DNA from: CAZMFZ01 sp964565665
GTDB taxonomy: Bacteria > Bacteroidota > Bacteroidia > Cytophagales > UBA9547
DNA length: 28,035 nt
Direction of reading: 5' to 3'
Assembly: GCA_964565665.1 (NCBI GenBank)
Contig: CAZMFZ010000036.1
Location: 1 to 28,035, forward strand
Translations under genes and position numbers: made by a program
The notes under the pieces: model-generated
Database searches by the model: none
The model's input: only the letters and a program-made list of their open reading frames with translations
Told to the model about the DNA's origin: nothing
In this document: piece after piece, positions 16,895 through 24,574 of the stretch
Position numbering within the stretch: the first letter of the stretch is position 1
Layout: every line of letters begins with the position of its first letter

Positions 16895-16946
16895 TGATTC
16901 TAAGTGTGTAATTAAAGTAGTTGTTTCAGGCAAGTTGGGGTAGAAA

Positions 16947-17162
16947 TTACCCAGAAGTGAGTTTTGAAATTACAATTGCTATCAACACCACCACGCCCAT
17001 ACCTATGGCTGTTAATAAAAACATAAGCAAGTATTGGTTCAAATTAAAGCCTTTGGCAATCTCAATTATTTGTGACGGAACTACTTTTTTAATGAATGGA
17101 TGGTACTTTACCATCGGTTCTGCATCATTTTCAAGTGATGTTGCTTTTGGATCTACTTTCAT
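16947..17162 (-). CDS. Small single-helix membrane protein, hypothetical
   Basis: 71 residues from an ATG at 17162. The N-terminal half is polar (MKVDPKATSLENDAEPMVK). Then comes PFIKKVVPSQIIEIAKGF, and one strong membrane helix near the C-terminus (about 45-66, LMFLLTAIGMGVVVLIAIVI). I do not recognise a family. The regular helix and the lack of a better frame on either strand support a real gene, but the length is too short for certainty. It follows the SDR gene on the same strand after 200 bases that contain possible hairpins. A tail-anchored or single-pass inner-membrane peptide is the likely topology. Confidence 0.5.
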   Translation of the reverse strand: MKVDPKATSLENDAEPMVKYHPFIKKVVPSQIIEIAKGFNLNQYLLMFLLTAIGMGVVVLIAIVISKLTSG

Positions 17163-17222
17163 AATGATTTGATTAAGAATGTGAAATTGATTTTACATCT
17201 AATAATACCATGCCATTTGATA

Positions 17223-17292
17223 AAAGCTCGGTCGATTTGAGCTTTGATTATAAATATCAATAATCAAAAGATGTAAAAATTATGGCTCAAAT
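17223..17292. promoter_or_regulatory. Overlapping alternative hairpins between SDR and small membrane gene
   Basis: AAAGCTC (17223-17229) pairs with GAGCTTT (17239-17245). TTTGATTAT (17243-17251) pairs with ATAATCAAA (17260-17268). ATTTGAGC (17235-17242) can instead pair with GCTCAAAT (17285-17292). These pairings share bases, so they exclude one another. They could be a terminator for the SDR operon or an attenuator ahead of the small gene at 17162. Confidence 0.4.
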
Positions 17293-17362
17293 TGTAATGA
17301 AATACGCCTAAGTACACTCACCGTTGCTTGAAAAGTTGAAACAAATACCGTTTTTACAAATG

Positions 17363-18118
17363 CTATACGTTTCTGAAAACCTCGCTGGCACTACCTTGAG
17401 CGGAGGCCAAAATGGTGAGATCGGCAATTTGCACATGAGCCATACGGGTAACACAAAAAAGTATGGTATCGGCTATATCTTCGGCTGTGAGTGGCGTTAC
17501 ACCTTCGTATACTTTGGCGGCTCTTTTTTCATCTCCTTTAAATCTGATGTTTGAAAACTCAGTTTCAACCATGCCAGGATTTATTGACGTTACTTTTATG
17601 CCGTGTTTATAAAGGTCTAGCCTCATACCTTTGGTAAGGGCATCTACCGCATGTTTTGATGCACAATATACATTGCCATTTGCGTACACTTCTTTGCCTG
17701 CGATGGAAGAAATATTTACAATATGCCCACTTTTTCTATATACCATACCTGAAATCACGGCTTTAGATACATACAAAAGCCCCTTCACATTGGCATCTAT
17801 CATATAATCCCAATCTTCGGTTTCGCCTTCTTGAATTGGCGAAAGCCCAACTGCATTTCCAGCATTATTCACCAAAATATCAATATTTTGAAACGCATCA
17901 GGCAATGAAGCAATGGCATTTGAAACGGCCAATTTATCTCTCACATCAAACTGTAGGGTATAAATCTTTACTTTTTTAGAAAGCTCTTTTTTTAGATTTT
18001 CTAGCCGCTCAGTTCTTCTGCCACAGATAATTAAATCTATGTTTTGGTTTGCAAATGCTTCAGCTGTGGCTTTGCCAATACCAGAAGTTGCCCCGGTGAT
18101 TAGTGCCAACTTTTTCAT
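17363..18118 (-). CDS. Short-chain dehydrogenase/reductase (SDR), YdfG-like
   Basis: 251 residues, a classical SDR using NAD(P)H. It has the cofactor motif TGATSGIG (about 8-15), CGRRTERL with Arg residues that favour NADP, LVNNAGNAV (about 82-90), and the catalytic set Asn 110, Ser 138 (NISSIAG), Tyr 151 and Lys 155 (YCASK). NPGMVETEF after the active site is typical of the YdfG/serine-3-dehydrogenase branch. The substrate is not predictable; 3-hydroxy acids or similar are common in this branch. The start ATG overlaps the stop of porT by one base (TAATG), so translation is probably coupled and the gene is the third of the menG-porT-SDR operon. Confidence 0.92.
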   Translation of the reverse strand: MKKLALITGATSGIGKATAEAFANQNIDLIICGRRTERLENLKKELSKKVKIYTLQFDVRDKLAVSNAIASLPDAFQNIDILVNNAGNAVGLSPIQEGETEDWDYMIDANVKGLLYVSKAVISGMVYRKSGHIVNISSIAGKEVYANGNVYCASKHAVDALTKGMRLDLYKHGIKVTSINPGMVETEFSNIRFKGDEKRAAKVYEGVTPLTAEDIADTILFCVTRMAHVQIADLTILASAQGSASEVFRNV

Positions 18119-18909
18119 TATTCGAAGAAGAAATAGAGTGAAACTGTGTGGGTAAAAATAGACTCAAGTGGCCGATTGTATAAGCCACCTGGTTCGCTCA
18201 AGTTTACTAAACCGTGAGAAAATCGCAACTCTGGCGACCATTTAAAATAAGGGAAGTATATTTCAATGCCTGCTCCATATTCAATGCAAAAGTCTAGGCG
18301 GGTAATGCCAAGGCGTTGTTCGCTTGCATCGCTTTTCTTGCCTCCTGCACGAATGGCTGGTTTTATACCCGCCACTACATACATTCTCGTGTTTTTTCTT
18401 CGCAACGAGCGGTATTTCATCAACAATTGCAGCTCGATAAATGAGGTTTCTACTGATTGTGTAGATTCTATAGGGTTGCTCAATATAGTATCTACCCTCG
18501 AAAATTGATAATTAATTGAACGAGTGTAAAACCCCACCGATGGCACAATCTTAAAAGCCAATTGGTCGTGAAGTCGAAAATTCATCAAAAAACCTAAGGC
18601 AAATCCACCTTCGCCTACAGGGGTAATGTTTTTGTAAAGCGAATCGCTAAAATAGGTTTCTGCATATTTGATGATAGTTCTATCGTAATTCAGCCCTAGA
18701 AAAAAGCCGTAGTGAAGCAGTTTTTCATCGTAATTAGGTAAATGAATGTCTTTTTTTTGCTGGTTAACTTCGTATTGTTCCTGCTGATTTACCCTATTTC
18801 GCTTGCTTTGTGAGTAGGAGGAAACACAAATGAAAAGCAGGATGGAGAAAATTATTTTTCCCCTATATAAATTGAACTGATGCCAAAAGTTAATGGAATA
18901 TGTCTGCAC
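18118..18909 (-). CDS. porT: PorT-like type IX secretion outer-membrane protein
   Basis: About 263 residues. A hydrophobic signal segment (KIIFSILLFICVSSYSQ) and a basic/Gln-rich linker precede an outer-membrane beta-barrel (HYGFFLGLNYDRTIIKY ... HTVSLYFFFE). Pattern and position after the menaquinone methyltransferase match PorT/SprT, an outer-membrane component needed for T9SS secretion and gliding. There is no ATG in frame. The first usable start is a GTG at 18909, inside the end of the methyltransferase gene (58-base overlap). The alternative is a rare ATA/ATT start just after AGGGG near 18840. The GTG start gives a long 17-residue n-region, which is odd but possible. The TAA stop overlaps the SDR start by one base. 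Confidence 0.8.
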   Translation of the reverse strand: MQTYSINFWHQFNLYRGKIIFSILLFICVSSYSQSKRNRVNQQEQYEVNQQKKDIHLPNYDEKLLHYGFFLGLNYDRTIIKYAETYFSDSLYKNITPVGEGGFALGFLMNFRLHDQLAFKIVPSVGFYTRSINYQFSRVDTILSNPIESTQSVETSFIELQLLMKYRSLRRKNTRMYVVAGIKPAIRAGGKKSDASEQRLGITRLDFCIEYGAGIEIYFPYFKWSPELRFSHGLVNLSEPGGLYNRPLESIFTHTVSLYFFFE

Positions 18910-19580
18910 TTGGTAAAGCCTATTTTTTCTAAAATGGAAATAAAATGTGTACCCTCAGGAAAAGCCGAAACAGATTCGGGCAAGTAAGTATAGGCAGATT
19001 GGTCTTTTGAAATCAACTTGCCTATCAAAGGTAACGCAAATTTTGAATAAAAATTATAGAGCTGTTTAACAGGAAATGCTTTCGGCTTCGAAAATTCTAA
19101 TACTATAATCGGTGCATTGGGTTTTAAAACATCTAATATATTGGCGAGTCCTTTTTCAAGATTTTCAAAATTGCGAACGCCAAAAGCTACAATTACGGCA
19201 TCAAATGTATTTGCATCAAAAGGTAGCTTTTCGGAATCGCTCAATTGTAAAGAAATAATTTTGTCTAGTCCTTTTTTACTTAGTTTTTCCCTACCAAAGC
19301 CCAACATCCCTTCAGAAATATCTACCCCTACAATTTTTTCAGGCTTCAATGCCAGTGCTTCAATGGCAAAATCGGCTGTGCCAGTGGCCACATCTAGTAT
19401 ATATTTTGGATGATATGGCTTGAGCAAACGTATGGCTTTTTTACGCCAAAGTATGTCGATACCAGCACTCAGGAAATGGTTGAGAAAATCGTATTTGGGC
19501 GAAATGTTGTTGAACATTTCAGCCACTTGCTCCTTTTTTGAAGCATTGTTCTCTTTATAAGGAAGTATTACAGAATCCAT
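18852..19580 (-). CDS. ubiE: Demethylmenaquinone methyltransferase (UbiE/MenG)
   Basis: 242 residues. This SAM-dependent C-methyltransferase makes the last step of menaquinone synthesis, the quinone of most Bacteroidota. It has the family signature MFNNISPKYDFLNHFLSAGI ending in WR (about 22-46), the SAM-binding loop ILDVATGTADFA (about 61-72), VDISEGML (motif II) and VIVAFGVRNFENLEKGL (motif III region). The late LEFSKPKAFPVKQLYNFYSK is also characteristic. Since ubiquinone is not expected here, the MenG activity is the likely one. It is the first gene of the operon with porT and the SDR. Confidence 0.94.
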   Translation of the reverse strand: MDSVILPYKENNASKKEQVAEMFNNISPKYDFLNHFLSAGIDILWRKKAIRLLKPYHPKYILDVATGTADFAIEALALKPEKIVGVDISEGMLGFGREKLSKKGLDKIISLQLSDSEKLPFDANTFDAVIVAFGVRNFENLEKGLANILDVLKPNAPIIVLEFSKPKAFPVKQLYNFYSKFALPLIGKLISKDQSAYTYLPESVSAFPEGTHFISILEKIGFTKCRHIPLTFGISSIYIGEK

Positions 19581-19608
19581 TATGCAAATAAAGCCATTTT
19601 CAGAGGAA

Positions 19609-19634
19609 TTGTTTTCGTTTTTTAGCTAAGTTTG
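19609..19634 (+). promoter_or_regulatory. Probable promoter of the secreted helical protein gene
   Basis: TAAGTTTG at 19627-19634 matches the Bacteroidota -7 element TAnnTTTG. A TTG at 19609-19611 precedes it, but the 15-base spacing is short. Transcription would start near 19641, about 55 bases before the ATG at 19697. Confidence 0.45.
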
Positions 19635-19696
19635 AAAATCTGGAAAGTTCAAATTTGATATTTCAATCGAATAAAAGCTTCCGAAATTTGTGTAAA

Positions 19697-20227
19697 ATGT
19701 GTATCAAAACAAGAATTTCAACCCTAATTTTTCTTTTCATTTCTATATTGAGCTTTGCCCAACCTACACCTGCAGTTTTAGTAAATGAAACGGTAAATCA
19801 AATAGATTTGGCAGATGATTTAATAGATCAGGCATGGAAACTAGCCAAAAAAGCCCTAAACGACCGCAATAAAGCAGAGGCCAAAGAGCGCTGTGAATCC
19901 ATTGCTAAACTAGCAGAAGAAGCAGAAGGCAAAGCCAAAATGGCCGAGAAAAAGGCTGATGAATCGGAGCAGACGTATCAATCGAGCAATTGCCTTGGAG
20001 CGGCTACAAAGGCAGACGATGCCGAAGATTATTGCAGACATTTAGGCTATTACACCCACGAAATGCTGATTTACACCCGAAAAGCCCTAAATGAAAAAGA
20101 CGATACTTATTTTAAAAACTACCTTAATAAGGTGTTGAGCTATGCAGAAGATTCTTATGAATCGGTAAAAAACGCAAAGCTAGAATTGGAAGAGGCTATA
20201 AAAGAAGCTGAAATTTGTACTAAATAG
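19697..20227 (+). CDS. Secreted helical (coiled-coil-like) protein, hypothetical
   Basis: 176 residues from the ATG at 19697; the TTG at 19655 would precede the signal peptide by 14 extra residues. The signal peptide is about 1-22 (MCIKTRISTLIFLFISILSF then AQ). The mature part is almost all helix-forming, rich in Ala, Lys and Glu (KNRxxAEAK-type stretches such as EGKAKMAEKKADESEQ), with a second helical region from about 120. Four Cys (in ERCESI, SNCLGA, DYCRH and EICTK) could form disulfides in the periplasm. There is no lipobox. I do not recognise a family; an envelope chaperone or structural role is possible but not shown. It is monocistronic, with a terminator overlapping its stop codon. 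Confidence 0.75.
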   Translation: MCIKTRISTLIFLFISILSFAQPTPAVLVNETVNQIDLADDLIDQAWKLAKKALNDRNKAEAKERCESIAKLAEEAEGKAKMAEKKADESEQTYQSSNCLGAATKADDAEDYCRHLGYYTHEMLIYTRKALNEKDDTYFKNYLNKVLSYAEDSYESVKNAKLELEEAIKEAEICTK

Positions 20228-20259
20228 CCCTTTCAAGTTTGTGAAACTTAAAAGGGCTA
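20225..20259. terminator. Bidirectional terminator between convergent genes
   Basis: TAGCCCTTT (20225-20233) pairs with AAAGGGCTA (20251-20259), and AAGTTT pairs with AAACTT inside, around a GTG loop with one mismatched pair. The stem includes the stop codon of the plus-strand gene and ends nine bases before the end of htpG. Confidence 0.75.
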
Positions 20260-20267
20260 ATATAGAG

Positions 20268-22094
20268 TTACTGCACCATCTCTACGCTTTTTTGTATAAA
20301 GGCAGTGAGTTCACCACCCGTAAGCAAATTTTGCGATAGCATTCCCAAATCAAATACATATTTGGCTAGCACTTGCTTGTTTTCTTCGCTTTCCGACTTT
20401 AATATTTTCTGTACCAGGCTGTGGTTCGCATTCACAGTCACACTGTAACTGTCGGGCATATTGCCCATAAATGCCATGCCACCACCGCCACCGCTCATGC
20501 TCATTTCCTTCATTCTTCGCATAAATTCGGGCAATGTAACTGCCACAGGCAATTCATCGGGTGAAAGAGGCTCTATGGCTACAGTATAATTTTTATTGTT
20601 GATAGCAGTGTCGAATACTGTTTTTAAACTTTCTTTTTCAGTATCGTTCAATATACTTTCAAGCACTATACCTTTATCAATCAACTTATCTGCAATATCA
20701 GAATCTACGCGCTTGAAGCTCGATTTTTCAATTTTCCGTTCCAAATAACTTACAAAATGTGTGTCAATTGGGCTTTCAAATTTCAAAATATCGTAGCCTT
20801 TCTTTTTAGCAGATTGTATGTAGGCATCTTGTTTCGAAGGCTCATTGGTGTAGATATACACTTTATTGCCATCTTTATCAGCCTGCGTTACTTGAATTTT
20901 TTCTTCGTATTCGGGAAGAGTGAAATACTGATTTTCAGTATTTTTTAATAATGAAAAATCTTTGGCACGGTCGTAAAATTTATCATCGGTAATGATACCG
21001 TATTTCACAAATAGACCAATGCTATCCCACTTTTCTTCAAAGCCTTTGCGGTCGTTTTTAAACAACTCGTGCAGTTTGTCTGCTACTTTTTTGGTGATAT
21101 GTGAATTGATTTTTTTCACATTACCATCCGATTGCAAATAGCTTCTAGATACATTCAAAGGAATATCTGGCGAATCGATTACGCCATGCAATAGCATTAA
21201 GAAATCTGGCACTACATCTTTTACTTCATCGGTAATGAATACTTGGCGACTATAAAGCTGAATCTTGTTTTTCTGCAATTCAAACTCCTGTTTTACTTTC
21301 GGAAAATATAAAATTCCGGTAAGGTTGAAAGGGTAATCGACATTGAGATGAATCCAAAACAAAGGTTCGTCAGTGAAAGGATACAGTTCTTGGTAGAAAC
21401 TTTTATAATCTTCATCGGTAAGTTCGTTTGGCGACTTTGTCCAAAGCGGTGTCGGATTATTGATTACTTTCTCATCAAATTCTATTTCTACAGGAAGGAA
21501 TTTACAATATTTTGTAAGTATGCCTTGAATGCGGAATTTTTCAAGAAACTCTTTGCTATCTTCATTGATGTGAAGGATAATATCAGAGCCACGTTCTGTT
21601 TTTACAGCTTCTGTAATTTCGTAATCGGTAGTGCCTGTACAGCTCCATTTGGCTGGCTCTGCCCCATCTTGATAAGAAAGGCTTATAATATCTACTTTAT
21701 CTGCCACCATAAAAGCAGAATAGAAACCGAGCCCGAATTTTCCAATAATATCTTGCGGATTGTCGAGTTTATCTTTGAATTTTTCTACAAACTCTGTGGC
21801 ACCCGAAAAAGCTATTTGGTTGATATATTTACGCATTTCATCAGCTGTCAAGCCAATTCCTTTGTCGGAAATTGTCAAAGTTTTAGCCGCTTCATCAATG
21901 GTAATTTTAATTTTTAGTTCGCCAAGTTCGCCTTTGAATTCGCCCATTGAGCTGAGTTTTTTCAACTTTTGAGTAGCATCAACCGCATTAGAAACCAATT
22001 CGCGCAGGAATATTTCATGGTCGGAATAAAGGAACTTTTTGATGATAGGGAAAATATTTTCGGTATGAATCGAAAGTGTGCCTTTTTCTTGCAT
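20268..22094 (-). CDS. htpG: Molecular chaperone HtpG (Hsp90)
   Basis: 608 residues, close to the 620-630 of other bacterial Hsp90s. This ATP-driven dimeric cytosolic chaperone helps late folding of client proteins. The ATP domain has LRELVSNAVDA (about 30-40) with the catalytic Glu 32 and Asn 36, ISDKGIGLT (about 75-83) with the nucleotide-binding Asp 77, and IGKFGLGFYSAFMVAD, the lid/gamma-phosphate loop. The middle domain contains NVSRSYLQ with the conserved Arg that contacts ATP. The C-terminal domain has a Gly/Met-rich stretch before the dimerisation helices. There is no eukaryotic MEEVD tail, as expected. It is transcribed alone. No heat-shock promoter or CIRCE element is evident upstream. 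Confidence 0.95.
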   Translation of the reverse strand: MQEKGTLSIHTENIFPIIKKFLYSDHEIFLRELVSNAVDATQKLKKLSSMGEFKGELGELKIKITIDEAAKTLTISDKGIGLTADEMRKYINQIAFSGATEFVEKFKDKLDNPQDIIGKFGLGFYSAFMVADKVDIISLSYQDGAEPAKWSCTGTTDYEITEAVKTERGSDIILHINEDSKEFLEKFRIQGILTKYCKFLPVEIEFDEKVINNPTPLWTKSPNELTDEDYKSFYQELYPFTDEPLFWIHLNVDYPFNLTGILYFPKVKQEFELQKNKIQLYSRQVFITDEVKDVVPDFLMLLHGVIDSPDIPLNVSRSYLQSDGNVKKINSHITKKVADKLHELFKNDRKGFEEKWDSIGLFVKYGIITDDKFYDRAKDFSLLKNTENQYFTLPEYEEKIQVTQADKDGNKVYIYTNEPSKQDAYIQSAKKKGYDILKFESPIDTHFVSYLERKIEKSSFKRVDSDIADKLIDKGIVLESILNDTEKESLKTVFDTAINNKNYTVAIEPLSPDELPVAVTLPEFMRRMKEMSMSGGGGGMAFMGNMPDSYSVTVNANHSLVQKILKSESEENKQVLAKYVFDLGMLSQNLLTGGELTAFIQKSVEMVQ

Positions 22095-22175
22095 TGTATT
22101 AAATGTTTGTGTGTTTTTAGATTAAAGTTGAAAAATAAAGGGAAGTTTTTAAAACCCTTTCTTAAAAAGAGAATA

Positions 22176-22202
22176 GCAATCGCCATTCCAAAAGGCAATT
22201 GC
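22176..22202. terminator. Imperfect hairpin near the HTH remnant
   Basis: GCAATCGCC (22176-22184) pairs with GGCAATTGC (22194-22202) apart from one C-A mismatch. It lies 22 bases beyond the stop of the minus-strand HTH remnant. The surrounding 22095-22224 shows no gene. Confidence 0.4.
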
Positions 22203-22224
22203 TGCCATTGTGACAGAATTAGGA

Positions 22225-22365
22225 TTATGGAACGATAATCAGTCTCAATCCCAAATCTGGAATATATCGTGTTTTTAGTTGTCCTCTTCGTACTTTATTC
22301 ATCACATCCGTTAATTTTAAACCGTAAATCTGTGCATATTTGGTCTGTGTCAGTTGCTCAAATTC
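22225..22365 (-). pseudogene. Helix-turn-helix protein fragment (C-terminal end)
   Basis: A 46-codon open stretch without a start codon, preceded by in-frame stops. It reads EQLTQTKYAQIYGLKLTDVM, NKVRRGQLKTRYIP, DLGLRLIIVP and TAA. The spacing 'YA..yG....dVm.kv..G.L.t.yi' resembles MerR/excisionase-like HTH domains. It abuts a plus-strand gene end at about 22366, so it looks like the surviving end of a gene cut by rearrangement. Confidence 0.4.
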
Positions 22366-22503
22366 TCAGCCTTAGATTCGGTACAAGAGGTGCTATCAGA
22401 ATATGGACATGATACCTATGAGTACATTGCCATTCGTAAATATTTATCAACAGTACAGGAAAAATCGTCTAATTTTGTGCGTTCAATATACAGGCTCATA
22501 TAA
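22366..22503 (+). pseudogene. Unidentified 3' gene end coupled to the DUF3037 gene
   Basis: About 45 codons with no start, reading SALDSVQEVLSEYGHDTYEY and then IAIRKYLSTVQEKSSNFVRS, ending TAATG, which overlaps the next start by one base. The coupling suggests an original two-gene unit. DUF3037 genes often follow a HipA-family kinase gene, but this fragment is too short for me to say it is one. The frame stays open somewhat further upstream into the HTH remnant. Confidence 0.4.
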
Positions 22504-23350
22504 TGAATAACACTTTTCAACATAGCATACTTAAATATATTCATTCGCCTTATTTGGGCGAAGGGTTAAACTTGGGTATTCTGTTCTATTTCCCTGAAGC
22601 TGAAAAATTTGTATTTCGGGCTCCCGAAAAATTAAGTAGAATTAAAGCCGCTTACACCGATTTCAATGAAGAGTTAATAAAGAAATATGTATCGTATTTT
22701 TACAAAACAGCCGCTAATTTTAAAATAGGTTTATTCGACAAAGACTTGAATGATATTGCAAACGCCTATTTTTTGCCAAAAGATAATTCCGTTTTGCCAT
22801 TTTTGCCATTTGAAATAGGTTTAATGGAAAAATCTTCAATTGAGGATATTGTGTCTGATTATTACAAACTATACTTCAACCCTTATAGAATTCGGCCTGC
22901 TGCTGTTAAAAAAATAGTAAAAAATGAACGATATATAGTCTCACGATTTTAAAATTAATTCATACAAAGTATCCTGAAAAGTATCAATATTTTAACACCG
23001 ACTTTCAATTTAGCAACGAAAAAACATCTTTAAAAGCAGATTATTTTTGGCAGAACAATTCTGGAAACCTTATAAAAGCAATTAGTTTCGATTTAAAAGA
23101 ATCAAATGCTTTGAACGAAAAAGCTGTTCAGTATTCAGGGAAACTCAATATTTTATCAAAAGAAGCTGAGAAAAATAATTATAGAATAGATTTGATTATT
23201 TCCAAACCATCAAACCCTTCATTACTTGATGAGTTTAAAAATTCTTTGGGTATTATATAAGAAATCAATATTCAAAAAAGAATAATTCTAGAAAATCAAA
23301 TCGAGGATTACACAAAATATGCAACAGAAAATGTTGTTTCGTTTTCATAA
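22503..23350 (+). pseudogene. DUF3037-family protein, frameshift plus nonsense codon
   Basis: The first 149 codons (to 22952) include FQHSILKYIHSPYLGEGLNL then GILFYFPEA, the DUF3037 pattern ('..Y.il.y.....GE..N.Gv..f.p'). The frame is lost after ERYIVS near 22943. One frame over, TILKLIHTKYPEKYQYFN continues with normal-looking sequence, is broken by TAA at 23258-23260, and resumes with EINIQKRIILENQIEDYTKY to a final TAA at 23348-23350. A one-base deletion plus one substitution would restore a protein of about 281 residues. DUF3037 has no known biochemical role and is often paired with a HipA-like kinase. The gene before it here is only a remnant. Confidence 0.6.
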
Positions 23351-23422
23351 TTCTATTCTATTATTTTCTCCACACCTACCTTATTCAGTATTTCTATTCA
23401 ACACTTTTCCTAAATTGCACCC

Positions 23423-24574
23423 GTGGAAAATTTTGTAGTATCAGCAAGGAAATACCGTCCTGTCATTTTTGATAGCGTAGTGGGGCAATCGCACATTACC
23501 ACTACCTTAAAAAATGCGATTAAGAACAATCATCTTGCCCAAGCGTTTTTATTTTGCGGGCCGCGTGGAGTAGGCAAAACTACCTGTGCCAGAATATTGG
23601 CCAAAACCATCAATTGCACCAATCTCACAGTCGATTTCGAAGCCTGCGGCCAATGCGAAAGCTGCACCAGTTTTCAAAACAATGCTTCTTTTAATATTCA
23701 TGAGCTTGATGCTGCTTCCAACAATTCGGTAGACGATATTCGGAACTTGGTAGATCAAGTGCGGTATCCACCTCAGCATGGCAAGTACAAAGTGTATATA
23801 ATAGATGAGGTTCACATGCTATCTGCCTCGGCTTTCAATGCCTTTTTGAAAACCTTGGAGGAGCCGCCAAAATATGCGATTTTTATTTTGGCTACTACTG
23901 AAAAAAACAAGATTATCCCTACCATTCTTTCTCGTTGCCAAATATTTGATTTCAATCGCATTCAACCCAAAGATATTGCCGAACACTTGCAAGGCATTGC
24001 TATTAAGGAAGATATAAAATTTGAAGACGAAGCTTTGCGATTGCTGGCGATGAAAGCTGATGGCGGCTTGCGTGATGCCTTGTCTTTATTCGACAGAATG
24101 GTAACGTTTTCGCTTGGTGGTATTCTCACTTACAAAACCGTAATTGAAAACCTCCATATATTAGATTACGATTATTATTTCCGCGTAAGCGAACATTTAT
24201 ACAAAGGTGAACTAAGCCAATGTCTACTTATATTTGACGAAATATTGCGAGATGGCTTCGATGGACATAATTTTTTGATTGGCTTGATGGAGCATTTGCG
24301 AAACGTGCTGGTGAGTAAAGACAATACCACTATTCAATTGCTGCCTGTTTCCGAATCTATTCAAGTAAAATATCTGAAGCAAGCCAATGAAGTTTCGATG
24401 CAATTTTTGGTAACGGCACTGAGCCTTGCCAATAAATTTGATGTGGAATACCGAAATAGCAAAAGCCCACGGTTGCACTTGGAACTGGCTTTGATGAAAA
24501 TGGCTCATCTAAAATCGGCTTTCAGCCTCGCCCAAGCCCTTTCAAATCCGAAAGTGCAAAAAAAAAATAGCTAA
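23423..24574 (+). CDS. dnaX: DNA polymerase III subunit DnaX, gamma-like product
   Basis: The clamp-loader ATPase that opens the beta clamp at the replication fork. The start is GTG at 23423 (ENFVVSARKYRPVIFDSVVG). Seen in order: Walker A CGPRGVGKTT (about 45-54), a zinc-binding set Cys 65, 75, 78 and 81, Walker B/DEVH YIIDEVHML (about 125-133), sensor 1 ILATTEKN, the SRC motif (170-172) with the trans-acting Arg, then sensor 2 and the lid and collar domains up to about residue 375. Read straight from the DNA the protein is 383 residues and ends QKKNS just after a run of ten A. That covers domains I-III only, like the gamma form. The missing tau part continues in another frame (see next entries). 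Confidence 0.93.
   Translation: MENFVVSARKYRPVIFDSVVGQSHITTTLKNAIKNNHLAQAFLFCGPRGVGKTTCARILAKTINCTNLTVDFEACGQCESCTSFQNNASFNIHELDAASNNSVDDIRNLVDQVRYPPQHGKYKVYIIDEVHMLSASAFNAFLKTLEEPPKYAIFILATTEKNKIIPTILSRCQIFDFNRIQPKDIAEHLQGIAIKEDIKFEDEALRLLAMKADGGLRDALSLFDRMVTFSLGGILTYKTVIENLHILDYDYYFRVSEHLYKGELSQCLLIFDEILRDGFDGHNFLIGLMEHLRNVLVSKDNTTIQLLPVSESIQVKYLKQANEVSMQFLVTALSLANKFDVEYRNSKSPRLHLELALMKMAHLKSAFSLAQALSNPKVQKKNS
24558..24567 (+). other. Run of ten A: putative dnaX slippage site
   Basis: The A run lies where the frame must change. With ten A the ribosome meets TAA three codons on. With nine A the frame reads ...QKK-IANGNNKPENQ and stays open to 25136. RNA polymerase slipping by one base would therefore give both forms. 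A +1 ribosomal shift or an assembly error in the homopolymer would look the same in DNA. Confidence 0.6.

Noticed and set aside
16815..16900. CRISPR array
   Set aside because: The ATGCAGCAT copies alternate in direction, are very short, and have uneven spacing; no cas genes are present.
21348..21917. 189-codon plus-strand frame
   Set aside because: Antisense shadow of htpG.
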